A program made the translations under genes and the position numbers. A DNA stretch of 64,000 nucleotides from JBFWIW01 sp050253535 (GTDB taxonomy: Bacteria > Bacillota > Clostridia > Oscillospirales > Oscillospiraceae), in contig JBFWIW010000005.1 in the NCBI GenBank assembly GCA_050253535.1, positions 1 to 64,000 on the forward strand, in the 5' to 3' direction. Position 1 is the stretch's first letter. Every line of letters begins with the position of its first letter. Below are positions 17,091 through 24,383 of this stretch, in pieces. A model generated the notes under the pieces. It worked only from the letters and a program-made list of their open reading frames with translations, was not told the DNA's origin and made no database searches.

Positions 17091-18422
17091 TCAAGAATTA
17101 TTATTTTCCGGGTTATCCTCATTATTTTCCGTGTTATCCTGTTTGTTTTCAGCGCTGTCCTCCCCGGATTTGCTGCTTAAAAGCTTCTGCAGCTTTTCGC
17201 GCATGAGGAATATGCACTGCTCCTCTGTGGCCCAACCGCCGACGATGTCCTCAGCGAGTGCGCGGCATGAAGGTGCACCGCATGCGCCGCAGTCCATCCC
17301 GTTGAAGCTCTCCTCAAGCTCTTTGATGCGGTTCAGTTTGTCCATCGCTGTAGCGACGTCGGAATCGAGCTGCAAAACAGGGTCATACTCAACTGTGTCG
17401 TCCCAGCGAAGCTCTTCGATGGGAATGTCCTCCGGCGGCATGACGGGTGTCATGGCGCTCATAAGACGGTTTAGGCGCGCACGCGCGATGAACGGGTTCT
17501 CGACGGTGAGTACACCGCCGACGCAGCCGCCGATGCAGGCGTTGAGTTCGATAAATTCGACCCTTGTGAGCTTTTCGTCCTCAAGTGCCTCAAGGATGTG
17601 GATGACGTTTTCCATCCCGTCCGCCGCGAGGTAATTCGGTTCTTTCGAGCCGGTACACTCTCCTCCGGAAACAGCCCAGCCGACTCCGACGGTGCCTGAA
17701 CGGGCGAGATTCTCGGGCTCCTTCACGGTTTTTATCGCGTTTAAAAGCTTTGGATATACTTCGGAAATGGAGATAATTGCGTCTACAGCGCTCTCTTTAG
17801 TGCCGAGGGGTACCTTCATACTGGTCGCCTTTGCGGGGCACGGCGATATAAAGATACATCCTATGCGCTCGGGCGGAAGCCCGGTTTTTTTGACAGCGAG
17901 CCTTTTTGCCCAGCGTGCGGCGACCTCCATCGGCGGGTGATATTTCAGAAGATGGGGGAGAAGAGAGGGGAAACGTACGCGGATAATGCGCAGTACTGCC
18001 GGACAGGCTGTGCTGATGACCGGCATAGGGAGCTTTTTTTCTGCCATGTCCCGCCGAGTTGCCTCTGAAACAGCCTCCGCTGCGACAGAGACCTCGAACA
18101 CGTCGTCGAAACCAATTCTTTTAAGTGCGGTGAGAAGTACGTTGCGGTCAGTTAAGTGCTTGAACTGGCCATATAGCGTAGGCGCCGGGAGTGCCACCGT
18201 ATAGTCATAATTTTTGAGTACATCGAATGTATCGACAACAGCCTTTTTGGCGTGGTTAGGACATACGCGTATGCATTCCCCGCAGTCGATACAGCGCTCC
18301 TTTATTATTTTTGCCTTCTTGTCCCGGACACGGATGGCTTCCATTGGGCACCGCTTAACACAGGTGGTGCAGCCCTTGCAGAGTTCACTGTCCAGTGTGA
18401 CGGAATGAGCAAATTTTTCCAA
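17091..18422 (-). CDS. sensory-type [FeFe]-hydrogenase (HydS/HsfB-like)
   Basis: 443 aa, TTG start behind AAAGGAT. Two N-terminal 4Fe-4S clusters use Cys 15/18/21/25 and 44/47/50/54. An H-cluster domain follows. The L1 motif reads STACPAV with Cys140, L2 is PCPAK with Cys195 and Lys198, and L3 is NACIGGC with Cys296 and Cys300, so all cluster ligands are kept. Ala139 occupies the place of the proton-transfer Cys of catalytic enzymes. A C-terminal Fe-S domain has CGACGAPSC (378-386) and Cys403, then a low-complexity Asn/Glu tail from about 420. No PAS domain is present. Low turnover and an H2/redox-sensing role are inferred from these changes and the ATPase neighbours. Confidence 0.85.
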   Translation of the reverse strand: MEKFAHSVTLDSELCKGCTTCVKRCPMEAIRVRDKKAKIIKERCIDCGECIRVCPNHAKKAVVDTFDVLKNYDYTVALPAPTLYGQFKHLTDRNVLLTALKRIGFDDVFEVSVAAEAVSEATRRDMAEKKLPMPVISTACPAVLRIIRVRFPSLLPHLLKYHPPMEVAARWAKRLAVKKTGLPPERIGCIFISPCPAKATSMKVPLGTKESAVDAIISISEVYPKLLNAIKTVKEPENLARSGTVGVGWAVSGGECTGSKEPNYLAADGMENVIHILEALEDEKLTRVEFIELNACIGGCVGGVLTVENPFIARARLNRLMSAMTPVMPPEDIPIEELRWDDTVEYDPVLQLDSDVATAMDKLNRIKELEESFNGMDCGACGAPSCRALAEDIVGGWATEEQCIFLMREKLQKLLSSKSGEDSAENKQDNTENNEDNPENNNS

Positions 18423-18483
18423 AGCAATATCCTTTCCGATACCGATTAACCACTTTAACCATTAATAGGCGCCAATAGCGCGG

Positions 18484-18903
18484 TTAGACGGCGACCTTCA
18501 TTGTAACGGTCGTTCCGACTCCAAGAGTCGTTTTAATATCGAGCGAATCGGTATACTTCTTTATATTGGGAAGTCCCATGCCGGCTCCGAATCCAAGGTC
18601 GCGCACGGTCTCGGACGCGGTCGAGTACCCCTCCTGCATGGCAAGATCAATGTTGGGGATGCCGGGCCCCACGTCGGCAAATTCCACCGTAATTTCCTCC
18701 GGGGTTATATAAGCGGTTATCTTTCCGCCGTTTGCATGGATAACCATGTTAATCTCAGCTTCGTACATCGCAATGGCGACGCGCCTCACGACCACAGGTG
18801 AGAATCCCAAATCCTTGAGTGTCTTCTTCACGATGCCGGAAGCCTCACCGGCGTGAGAAAAATCGTCTGCCGATACAGTAAACTGTAGGGTAAGCGGCTG
18901 CAT
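18484..18903 (-). CDS. RsbW-like ATP-binding protein (GHKL fold)
   Basis: 139 aa, a single histidine-kinase-type ATPase domain resembling anti-sigma serine kinases RsbW/SpoIIAB. The N-box is AMYEAEINMVIHA, the G1 box is DVGPGIPN (about 87-94) and the G2 box is FGAGMGLPNI. No phosphoacceptor His is present, so it probably phosphorylates a protein partner or binds a regulator. It overlaps the DRTGG gene by 1 base (TAATG) and is 61 bp ahead of the sensory hydrogenase on the same strand, which points to signal output from that protein. Confidence 0.85.
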   Translation of the reverse strand: MQPLTLQFTVSADDFSHAGEASGIVKKTLKDLGFSPVVVRRVAIAMYEAEINMVIHANGGKITAYITPEEITVEFADVGPGIPNIDLAMQEGYSTASETVRDLGFGAGMGLPNIKKYTDSLDIKTTLGVGTTVTMKVAV

Positions 18904-19253
18904 TATCTGCCGCCTCCGTTATGTAAGCCGGAGTTGTACAGCAGCCCGCAGGATGAAAACATCTTGTGGTGGGTTGACATAAGCGTCAGGCCGCGCTCTC
19001 TCGCGAGTTCAATCATCGAATCTGTCGGCTGCTTACCACGGACGAGGACCACACACGCAATATCCATCATTTCGGCTGTACGTATAACCTGCGGGTTAAC
19101 AAGACCGGTGAGAAGAACGGCCTGATCCTTTATATATGCCAGAACGTCGCTCATAAGGTCACAGCCGCATGCGGAATGAACCTCACGGTCAAACTGTTCT
19201 TCGCCGCAGTATATCTTTGCGTCGAGAACAGCGGCAATTTCAGAAATCTTCAT
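18903..19253 (-). CDS. DRTGG-domain protein (second copy)
   Basis: 116 aa, ATG behind CGGAGGAAATTTAT. It shares the DRTGG-type fold with the gene at 16763: DAKIYCGEEQFDREVHSA, VLAYIKDQAVLLTGL and MMDIACVVLVRGKQPT. Five cysteines are present, including an isolated pair CGCD, but no recognisable metal motif. It heads the transcript DRTGG - RsbW-like - sensory hydrogenase - DRTGG - PHP, diverging from a second ATPase gene at 19483. Confidence 0.75.
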   Translation of the reverse strand: MKISEIAAVLDAKIYCGEEQFDREVHSACGCDLMSDVLAYIKDQAVLLTGLVNPQVIRTAEMMDIACVVLVRGKQPTDSMIELARERGLTLMSTHHKMFSSCGLLYNSGLHNGGGR

Positions 19254-19354
19254 ATAAATTTCCTCCGTAATGTATAGAGATATGCGAATAACTCATCTGA
19301 TAAATCTAATATATCAAAAACTTCAAACCAAAACAACTTAAAAAATCACCAATT

Positions 19355-19401
19355 AAAAACATTTTTAATTTATAAACAGCTCAAACCCTAAAAATGTTTT
19401 T
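19355..19401. repeat. AT-rich inverted repeat in the divergent intergenic region
   Basis: AAAAACATTTTT (19355-19366) is the perfect reverse complement of 19390-19401, with 23 bp between. The stem is A/T only except for one C/G pair per arm, and a T-rich tract follows. It may be a regulator site or curved DNA. Confidence 0.45.
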
Positions 19402-19419
19402 TTGTTTTTATTTGTTTTA

Positions 19420-19449
19420 TGTACAATTATATAACACATATGTTATAAT
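19420..19449 (+). promoter_or_regulatory. promoter with overlapping 7-4-7 palindrome before the small ATPase gene
   Basis: TGTACA (19420-19425), an 18-bp spacer and TATAAT (19444-19449). A perfect 7-4-7 palindrome, TATAACAcataTGTTATA (19430-19447), covers the spacer and most of the -10, the place expected for a repressor site. Confidence 0.6.
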
Positions 19450-19482
19450 GCTTTCGGTAAACACAGACGGGGGGATGCGTAT

Positions 19483-20034
19483 ATGATGCCGGAGCTGTCG
19501 CTCAATATTTTGGACCTCGCACAGAACTCCGTTACGGCGAAAGCTACACTCATTACTATAACGGTGTCGGCGAATACGGAAAAGGACACGCTCTACATAG
19601 CAATAAAAGACAATGGCTGCGGGATGTCGGACGAGAAGGTGAAAAAAGTAACTGACCCGTTTTTCACCACGCGCACCACGCGCAAGGTCGGGCTTGGTAT
19701 ACCATTCTTTAAAATGGCGGCGGAACTCACCGGCGGACATTTTAAAATAGAGAGCCAGCCCGGAGTCGGAACGACGACCAGCGCGGTTTTTGGGCTTAGT
19801 CATATTGACCGTATGCCGCTCGGAGACATGCCCGGGACTATGACCGCGCTCATCGGACCGAACCCTGATATCGATTTTATACTTGATTACAGCGTCGATA
19901 ACAGCGGTTTTATCATGGATACGCGCGAATTTCGGGAGGTTTTGGGTGACGTGAAGCTCAGTGAACCAGAGGTATTGGAATATATTTCCAACTTTTTGAG
20001 GGAAAACATGGCCGAATGCGTAAAATTTCTGTGA
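19483..20034 (+). CDS. small GHKL-fold ATP-binding protein
   Basis: 183 aa, ATG behind GGGGGGAT. The histidine-kinase-type ATPase core has an N-box near LDLAQNSVTA, a G1 box DNGCGMS (about 45-51) and a G2 box GLGIPFFKM. There is no dimerisation/His domain, and about 70 residues follow the core with a DIDFILDY segment, an extension of unknown role. It diverges from the DRTGG/sensory-hydrogenase transcript and precedes hndABC by 150 bp. Likely a signalling ATPase; partner unknown. Confidence 0.8.
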   Translation: MMPELSLNILDLAQNSVTAKATLITITVSANTEKDTLYIAIKDNGCGMSDEKVKKVTDPFFTTRTTRKVGLGIPFFKMAAELTGGHFKIESQPGVGTTTSAVFGLSHIDRMPLGDMPGTMTALIGPNPDIDFILDYSVDNSGFIMDTREFREVLGDVKLSEPEVLEYISNFLRENMAECVKFL

Positions 20035-20055
20035 TTTTCTGTGTTTTATAAAAAT

Positions 20056-20073
20056 TTGTGAAATTCTTATCAA
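20056..20073. promoter_or_regulatory. candidate Rex operator before hndA
   Basis: TTGTGAA-ATTC-TTATCAA has the 7-4-7 layout of Rex sites (clostridial TTGTTAA-N4-TTAACAA; Bacillus TTGTGAA...TTCACAA). The left half is a perfect Bacillus half-site and the right half deviates at two positions. An exact second half-site TTCACAA is at 20088-20094, so ATTTGTGAA (20054-20062) and TTCACAAAT (20088-20096) also form a 9-bp inverted repeat. Confidence 0.5.
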
Positions 20074-20081
20074 AATTAGTC

Positions 20082-20110
20082 TTTTAATTCACAAATGAAT
20101 GTGCTATAAT
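20082..20110 (+). promoter_or_regulatory. promoter of hndABC
   Basis: TATAAT (20105-20110) with a weak -35 TTTTAA (20082-20087) at 17 bp. A small hairpin GCCCT/AGGGC lies in the leader. The ATG-less start region carries a strong AAGGAGG. Confidence 0.5.
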
Positions 20111-20185
20111 CGTTCAGGATGGGCCCTAAAAAGGGCAACACCTAAACTTTAGTTTGCATATTCTCAGATTAAGGAGGTTTTTTTA

Positions 20186-20686
20186 GTGGCAAAACGTAAA
20201 ACTGCCGTACCGTTTATGGGAACGGCAGAGCAGGAAAAGCAGCTCAGAGAAGTCATCGCGGCGCATAAGGATATGCAGGGCGCGCTGATGCCCGTACTGC
20301 AGCAGGCGCAGGAAATCTACGGTTATCTGCCGATCGAAGTCCAGAAGATAATCGCGGAGGGGCTGGGACTACCGCTCGAGGACGTCTATGGCGTCGTTAC
20401 TTTCTATGCTCAATTTACACTTAATCCCAAGGGCAAGTACACCATCGCGGTATGCTTAGGAACAGCCTGTTATGTCAAGGGCTCGGCCTCGGTCATTGAG
20501 CGCATTGAGCGCAAGCTCGGCATTCAGGCCGGCGGTATCACGCCCGATGGCAAATTTTCCCTTGACGCTACCCGCTGCATCGGCGCCTGCGGTCTTGCCC
20601 CTGTCATGACCATAAACGGCGAAGTATACGGCCGCCTGGTTCCAGACGACGTGGACAGAATCCTCGAACAGTACATTAACGACTGA
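20186..20686 (+). CDS. hndA: NAD(P)H-dependent hydrogenase subunit A (NuoE-like)
   Basis: 166 aa, GTG start 8-10 bp after AAGGAGG. A thioredoxin-fold [2Fe-2S] protein of the NuoE/24-kDa family: N-terminal helical bundle with GALMPVLQQAQEIYGYLP, then ligands in CLGTAC and CIGACG. In electron-bifurcating complexes it passes electrons from the flavin subunit. It heads hndA-hndB-hndC. The same subunit also occurs in NAD-linked formate dehydrogenases, so the complex type depends on the missing partner. Confidence 0.9.
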   Translation: MAKRKTAVPFMGTAEQEKQLREVIAAHKDMQGALMPVLQQAQEIYGYLPIEVQKIIAEGLGLPLEDVYGVVTFYAQFTLNPKGKYTIAVCLGTACYVKGSASVIERIERKLGIQAGGITPDGKFSLDATRCIGACGLAPVMTINGEVYGRLVPDDVDRILEQYIND

Positions 20687-20735
20687 TTATTCGCTCCTGT
20701 TTTACAGGTAAATACTTATGGAGGTGTGTTTGCAA

Positions 20736-21104
20736 ATGAAATCTCTAGCCGAACTGGCTGAACTCAGAGAAAAAATGAAATCCAGCGTCAATCTGCGTCA
20801 TGACTCCTCCGACGATATCCGTGTAGTGGTCGGTATGGCCACGTGCGGTATTGCGGCTGGCGCTCGTCCCGTTTTGGCTGCTTTTGTCGAAGAAGTCAAT
20901 AAGCGCCAACTTAAGAATGTCATGGTCACACAGACAGGCTGTATCGGTATATGCAAGCTTGAGCCGGTCGTCGAAGTTTACTTCCCCGGCGAAGAAAAAG
21001 TCACTTATGTCAAGATGACCGCGGATAAAGTCGCCAAGATAGTATCAGAACACCTGGTCAATGGTCAGGCAGTTACTGAATACACCATCGGCGCGGCACA
21101 ATAA
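20736..21104 (+). CDS. hndB: [2Fe-2S] ferredoxin-like subunit B
   Basis: 122 aa from the ATG at 20736, about 10 bp after GGAGGTG; the longer frame would place the ribosome site inside the gene. A thioredoxin-like ferredoxin domain carries GMATCGIAAGARPV and TGCIGICKLEPVVEV with the Cys ligands. It corresponds to HndB of the NADP/NAD-dependent hydrogenase in Clostridia, a small electron-transfer subunit. Gap of 49 bp from hndA and 16 bp to hndC. Confidence 0.87.
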   Translation: MKSLAELAELREKMKSSVNLRHDSSDDIRVVVGMATCGIAAGARPVLAAFVEEVNKRQLKNVMVTQTGCIGICKLEPVVEVYFPGEEKVTYVKMTADKVAKIVSEHLVNGQAVTEYTIGAAQ

Positions 21105-21120
21105 AGGAGGATTGGAACTT

Positions 21121-22914
21121 ATGGATATGGTCAGATCTCATATCCTGGTTTGCGGCGGTACAGGCTGTACCTCTTCGCATTCAGAGCAGATTATCGAAGC
21201 AATGGAGGCCGAACTTAAGGTTCAGGGCCTCGATAAAGAAGTAAAAGTCGTCAAGACCGGTTGTTTCGGTCTATGCGCGCTCGGCCCCATTATGATAGTC
21301 TATCCTGAGGGTGCGTTTTACTCCCGCGTGAAGCCCGAGGATGCAAAGGAAATAGTTGACGAGCATATTTTGAAGGGCCGTATCGTCAAGCGCCTCCTGT
21401 TCCAGGAGACAATCAAAGATGACAACACCATTAAAAACCTCAATCATACAAAATTCTACGAGAAACAGAAGCGTATAGCGCTTCGCAACTGCGGTATCAT
21501 AAATCCTGAAGTGATCGAGGAATACATAGCTGTCGACGGTTATGAGGCTCTCGGCCGCGTTCTCACCAGCATGAAGCCGCAGGAAGTTATCGATACTGTC
21601 AAGGCCTCCGGTATCCGCGGCCGCGGCGGCGCGGGATTCCCGACAGGCATGAAGTGGCAGTTCGCTTCCGCTCCCGCTCCGGTCAAGTACGTCTGCTGTA
21701 ACGCCGACGAAGGCGACCCGGGCGCTTTCATGGACCGCAGCGTCCTTGAGGGCGACCCCCATGTTGTTCTTGAAGCCATGACAATAGCGGGTTACGCTAT
21801 CGGCGCTCATCAGGGTTATATCTATGTCCGTGCCGAGTACCCGATCGCTATCCACCGCCTCCAGATCGCCATCAAGCAGGCACGCGAGTATGGCTTCCTC
21901 GGAAAAGATATCTTCGGCAGCGGTTTCGATTTTGACATAGAGCTCCGCCTCGGCTCCGGCGCATTTGTCTGCGGTGAAGAGACCGCGCTTATGACGAGCA
22001 TAGAGGGCAACCGCGGCGAACCCAGGCCCCGTCCTCCGTTCCCGGCGATCAAAGGACTCTTCGGCGTGCCGACCATCCTTAATAACGTCGAGACTTATGC
22101 GAATATTCCGCGCATCATAATGAACGGTGCGGAGTGGTTTGCTTCCATGGGTACCGAGAAATCCAAGGGTACCAAGGTGTTCTGCCTTGTTGGCAAGATT
22201 AATAATACCGGCCTCGTCGAGATCCCGATGGGCACGACGCTCCGCGAGATTATAGAAGAAATCGGCGGCGGCATCCCGAACGGCAAGAAATTTAAGGCTG
22301 CCCAGACCGGCGGACCGTCCGGCGGCTGTATTCCCGCATCCCTCATCGACACGCCCATCGACTACGACAATCTCACCGCCATTGGCGCGATGATGGGTTC
22401 CGGCGGTCTCATCGTCATGGACGAAGATACCTGCATGGTTGATATCGCGAAGTTCTTCCTTACATTTACGGTTGATGAGTCCTGTGGTAAGTGCTCACCC
22501 TGCCGTATCGGTACTACCCGTCTTCTCGAGATGCTTGAAAAGATCACAAAGGGCGAGGGTACGCTTGAGCTTCTCGACGAGATGGAAGCGCTCTGCTATC
22601 ACCTCAAGGCCAATTCCCTCTGTGCTCTTGGACAGACCGCTCCGAACCCGGTCCTCTCCACAATGAGATACTTCCGCGACGAGTACATTGCCCACATCGT
22701 CGACAAGAAGTGCCCGGCCGGCGTCTGCAAAGACCTTCTATCTTATGTCATTGATCCCGCTAAGTGCATAGGTTGCACCGCCTGCGCCAGAAAGTGCCCT
22801 GTCGGGGCTATCTCCGGCAAGGTCAAGGAAGCCCACAAGATAGACGCTTCCAAGTGCATAAAGTGCGGCGCCTGCCTCGACACCTGTAAATTCGGCGCTA
22901 TAAGCAAGATATAA
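21121..22914 (+). CDS. hndC: NADH-binding flavin subunit C (NuoF-like) of a bifurcating complex
   Basis: 597 aa from the ATG at 21121, 7-8 bp after AAAGGAGG. Domains in order: a thioredoxin-like [2Fe-2S] domain (VCGGTGCTSS, TGCFGLC), the NuoF NADH/FMN domain with GRGGAGFPTGMKW and CNADEGDPGAFMDR, an SLBB segment, a 4Fe-4S site SCGKCSPCRIGTTR, and two C-terminal 4Fe-4S clusters (CIGCTACARKCP and CIKCGACLDTCK). This is the NADH-oxidising, electron-bifurcating core. The catalytic hndD usually found next is absent; a terminator follows 28 bp later. Confidence 0.93.
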   Translation: MDMVRSHILVCGGTGCTSSHSEQIIEAMEAELKVQGLDKEVKVVKTGCFGLCALGPIMIVYPEGAFYSRVKPEDAKEIVDEHILKGRIVKRLLFQETIKDDNTIKNLNHTKFYEKQKRIALRNCGIINPEVIEEYIAVDGYEALGRVLTSMKPQEVIDTVKASGIRGRGGAGFPTGMKWQFASAPAPVKYVCCNADEGDPGAFMDRSVLEGDPHVVLEAMTIAGYAIGAHQGYIYVRAEYPIAIHRLQIAIKQAREYGFLGKDIFGSGFDFDIELRLGSGAFVCGEETALMTSIEGNRGEPRPRPPFPAIKGLFGVPTILNNVETYANIPRIIMNGAEWFASMGTEKSKGTKVFCLVGKINNTGLVEIPMGTTLREIIEEIGGGIPNGKKFKAAQTGGPSGGCIPASLIDTPIDYDNLTAIGAMMGSGGLIVMDEDTCMVDIAKFFLTFTVDESCGKCSPCRIGTTRLLEMLEKITKGEGTLELLDEMEALCYHLKANSLCALGQTAPNPVLSTMRYFRDEYIAHIVDKKCPAGVCKDLLSYVIDPAKCIGCTACARKCPVGAISGKVKEAHKIDASKCIKCGACLDTCKFGAISKI

Positions 22915-22941
22915 TCCACGCGCTTCGGTTTGACTTATAAT

Positions 22942-22989
22942 AAGAGCCATGGACGGCCGTTCTTTTTCGACTGTTCATGGCTCTTTTTA
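22942..22989 (+). terminator. terminator of hndABC
   Basis: A 10-bp stem AAGAGCCATG (22942-22951) / CATGGCTCTT (22976-22985), with a T-rich loop, is followed by TTTTTAT. It ends the operon before a hydrogenase catalytic gene could follow. Confidence 0.8.
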
Positions 22990-23196
22990 TATCCCAAACA
23001 GTGCCGGAAAGGCAAAAGCACACTTCATTGAAAGCAGGATGTATTCAGCCTGCGGCTCGGCTATCGCAGCGCGGACAAGCCGAAAGTCGGCTCGTTCGGC
23101 AGATGCTGAAGAATAAACGGACTCTCGGCCTTATTGACAAAATTATAATTCAAAGATAAAATTATCGGCACTACCAATTGTGGAAAGAGAGCCATT
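22990..23196. other. non-coding stretch with small hairpins before lrgA
   Basis: Holds two small hairpins (GCAGG/CCTGC near 23033-23052 and AGCCGA-AAG-TCGGCT near 23078-23094). No gene, promoter or tRNA is convincing. A 60-codon frame starting inside the terminator stem has no ribosome site. Confidence 0.4.
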
Positions 23197-23553
23197 ATGA
23201 TTTACATAGGACAATTCGGCATTATCCTGCTGATTACCTTTGCCGGCGAGCTGTTAAACTATTTTATACCGCTGCCGATACCAGCCAGCATTTATGGCTT
23301 TATTATTATGCTGCTGGCGCTTAAATTCAGGATTGTAAAGCTTCGCCATATTCAGCATACAGCCGAATTTCTTATAGGAATTATAACGTTGATGTTCGTC
23401 CCCGCGGCAGTCGGTCTTATAGACGTCTGGGGCGTTCTCGAAAAAATACTGCTGCCGCTTGTTATAATAACGGTTATCACCACAGTTTTTGTTATGGTTG
23501 TTACGGGCAGAGTGACACAGCTGCTTATACGCCTGGACAGAGGGAAAAAATGA
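23197..23553 (+). CDS. lrgA: CidA/LrgA-family membrane protein
   Basis: 118 aa with four hydrophobic segments. It begins MIYIGQFGIILLITFAGELLNYFIPLPIP, and the PLPIPASIYGFIIMLLAL motif is typical of the LrgA/CidA holin-like family. In Staphylococcus the family is tied to murein hydrolase control; newer work points to pyruvate and by-product transport. Paired with lrgB, overlapping it by 4 bp. Confidence 0.9.
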   Translation: MIYIGQFGIILLITFAGELLNYFIPLPIPASIYGFIIMLLALKFRIVKLRHIQHTAEFLIGIITLMFVPAAVGLIDVWGVLEKILLPLVIITVITTVFVMVVTGRVTQLLIRLDRGKK

Positions 23554-24242
23554 GAGATGTTATATGCAATTCAGCCATTTTTGGCGCGTTTATCAGTATA
23601 GCGGCTTTTGAAATCGGCCTTTTGATTAAGCGAAAATTCAAGATTGCCATTTTAAATCCGTTGCTTATCGCTATTATAATTGTAATAATCCTGCTGCGTT
23701 CACTGAACATAAGCTATAATGCCTATAACAACGGCGCAAAGTATATCAGTTATTTACTCACGCCTGCAACCGTTTGTCTTGCCGTCCCTTTATATAAACA
23801 GCTTGAAATTCTGAAGAACGACTGGAAAGCGATTACTGTGGGTGTGCTGTCCGGCGTGCTGGCGAGTTTGGGCGGGGTTTTTGTTCTCAGCCGACTCTTC
23901 GGCTTTACGCATGAGCAGTATGTTACGCTGCTGCCGAAGTCGATAACGACCGCTATAGGCATAGGCGTTTCGAAAGAGCTCGGGGGGATAGAATCGGTCA
24001 CCGTGGGGGCGATTCTTCTGTCGGGCATTTGCGGAAATATGTTTGCTGAAATAATCTGTAAGGTGTTTCGGATAAACGAACCGGTGGCAAAGGGCATAGC
24101 CATCGGAACAGCCTCACACGCCATAGGTACCGCCAAGGCCATGGAAATGGGAGAAGTTGAAGGGTCGATGAGCGGACTGGCCATTCCGGTGGCGGGCCTT
24201 GTCACCGTTATACTCGCATCTGTTTTCTCGGGCTTTATGTAA
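23550..24242 (+). CDS. lrgB: LrgB-family membrane protein
   Basis: 230 aa, about eight hydrophobic segments. LrgB works with LrgA in the inner membrane. The segments LLPKSITTAIGIGVSKELGG and AIGTASHAIGTAKAMEMGE are family hallmarks. The start ATG overlaps the lrgA stop (ATGA). No LytSR-type regulator is nearby. The gene is convergent with argH and separated from it by a strong hairpin. Confidence 0.92.
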   Translation: MRDVICNSAIFGAFISIAAFEIGLLIKRKFKIAILNPLLIAIIIVIILLRSLNISYNAYNNGAKYISYLLTPATVCLAVPLYKQLEILKNDWKAITVGVLSGVLASLGGVFVLSRLFGFTHEQYVTLLPKSITTAIGIGVSKELGGIESVTVGAILLSGICGNMFAEIICKVFRINEPVAKGIAIGTASHAIGTAKAMEMGEVEGSMSGLAIPVAGLVTVILASVFSGFM

Positions 24243-24304
24243 TGGCAGGGTATGCAAACTGAAATCGGGTTTTGGAAAATCCGATTATCGGGAAACAGAA
24301 ACCG

Positions 24305-24347
24305 TAAAAGATCCCGTAAACAGCAATCAATGCTGTTTACGGGATCT
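24305..24347 (-). terminator. terminator of argGH (may also serve lrgAB)
   Basis: A perfect 17-bp stem (24309-24325 with 24331-24347) and a 5-nt loop. On the minus strand TTTT follows, so it best serves argH; the plus side has no T-run. Confidence 0.8.
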
Positions 24348-24383
24348 CATTAACGGCGCTATTTAGATACTGGCGTAGAAAGT

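Noticed and set aside
19355..19401. AT-rich inverted repeat considered as an intrinsic terminator
   Set aside because: It lies between divergent promoters and has almost no GC in the stem, so a terminator is unlikely; kept only as a repeat.
22977..23159. 60-codon frame after hndC
   Set aside because: It starts inside the terminator stem and has no ribosome site or homology that I can see.
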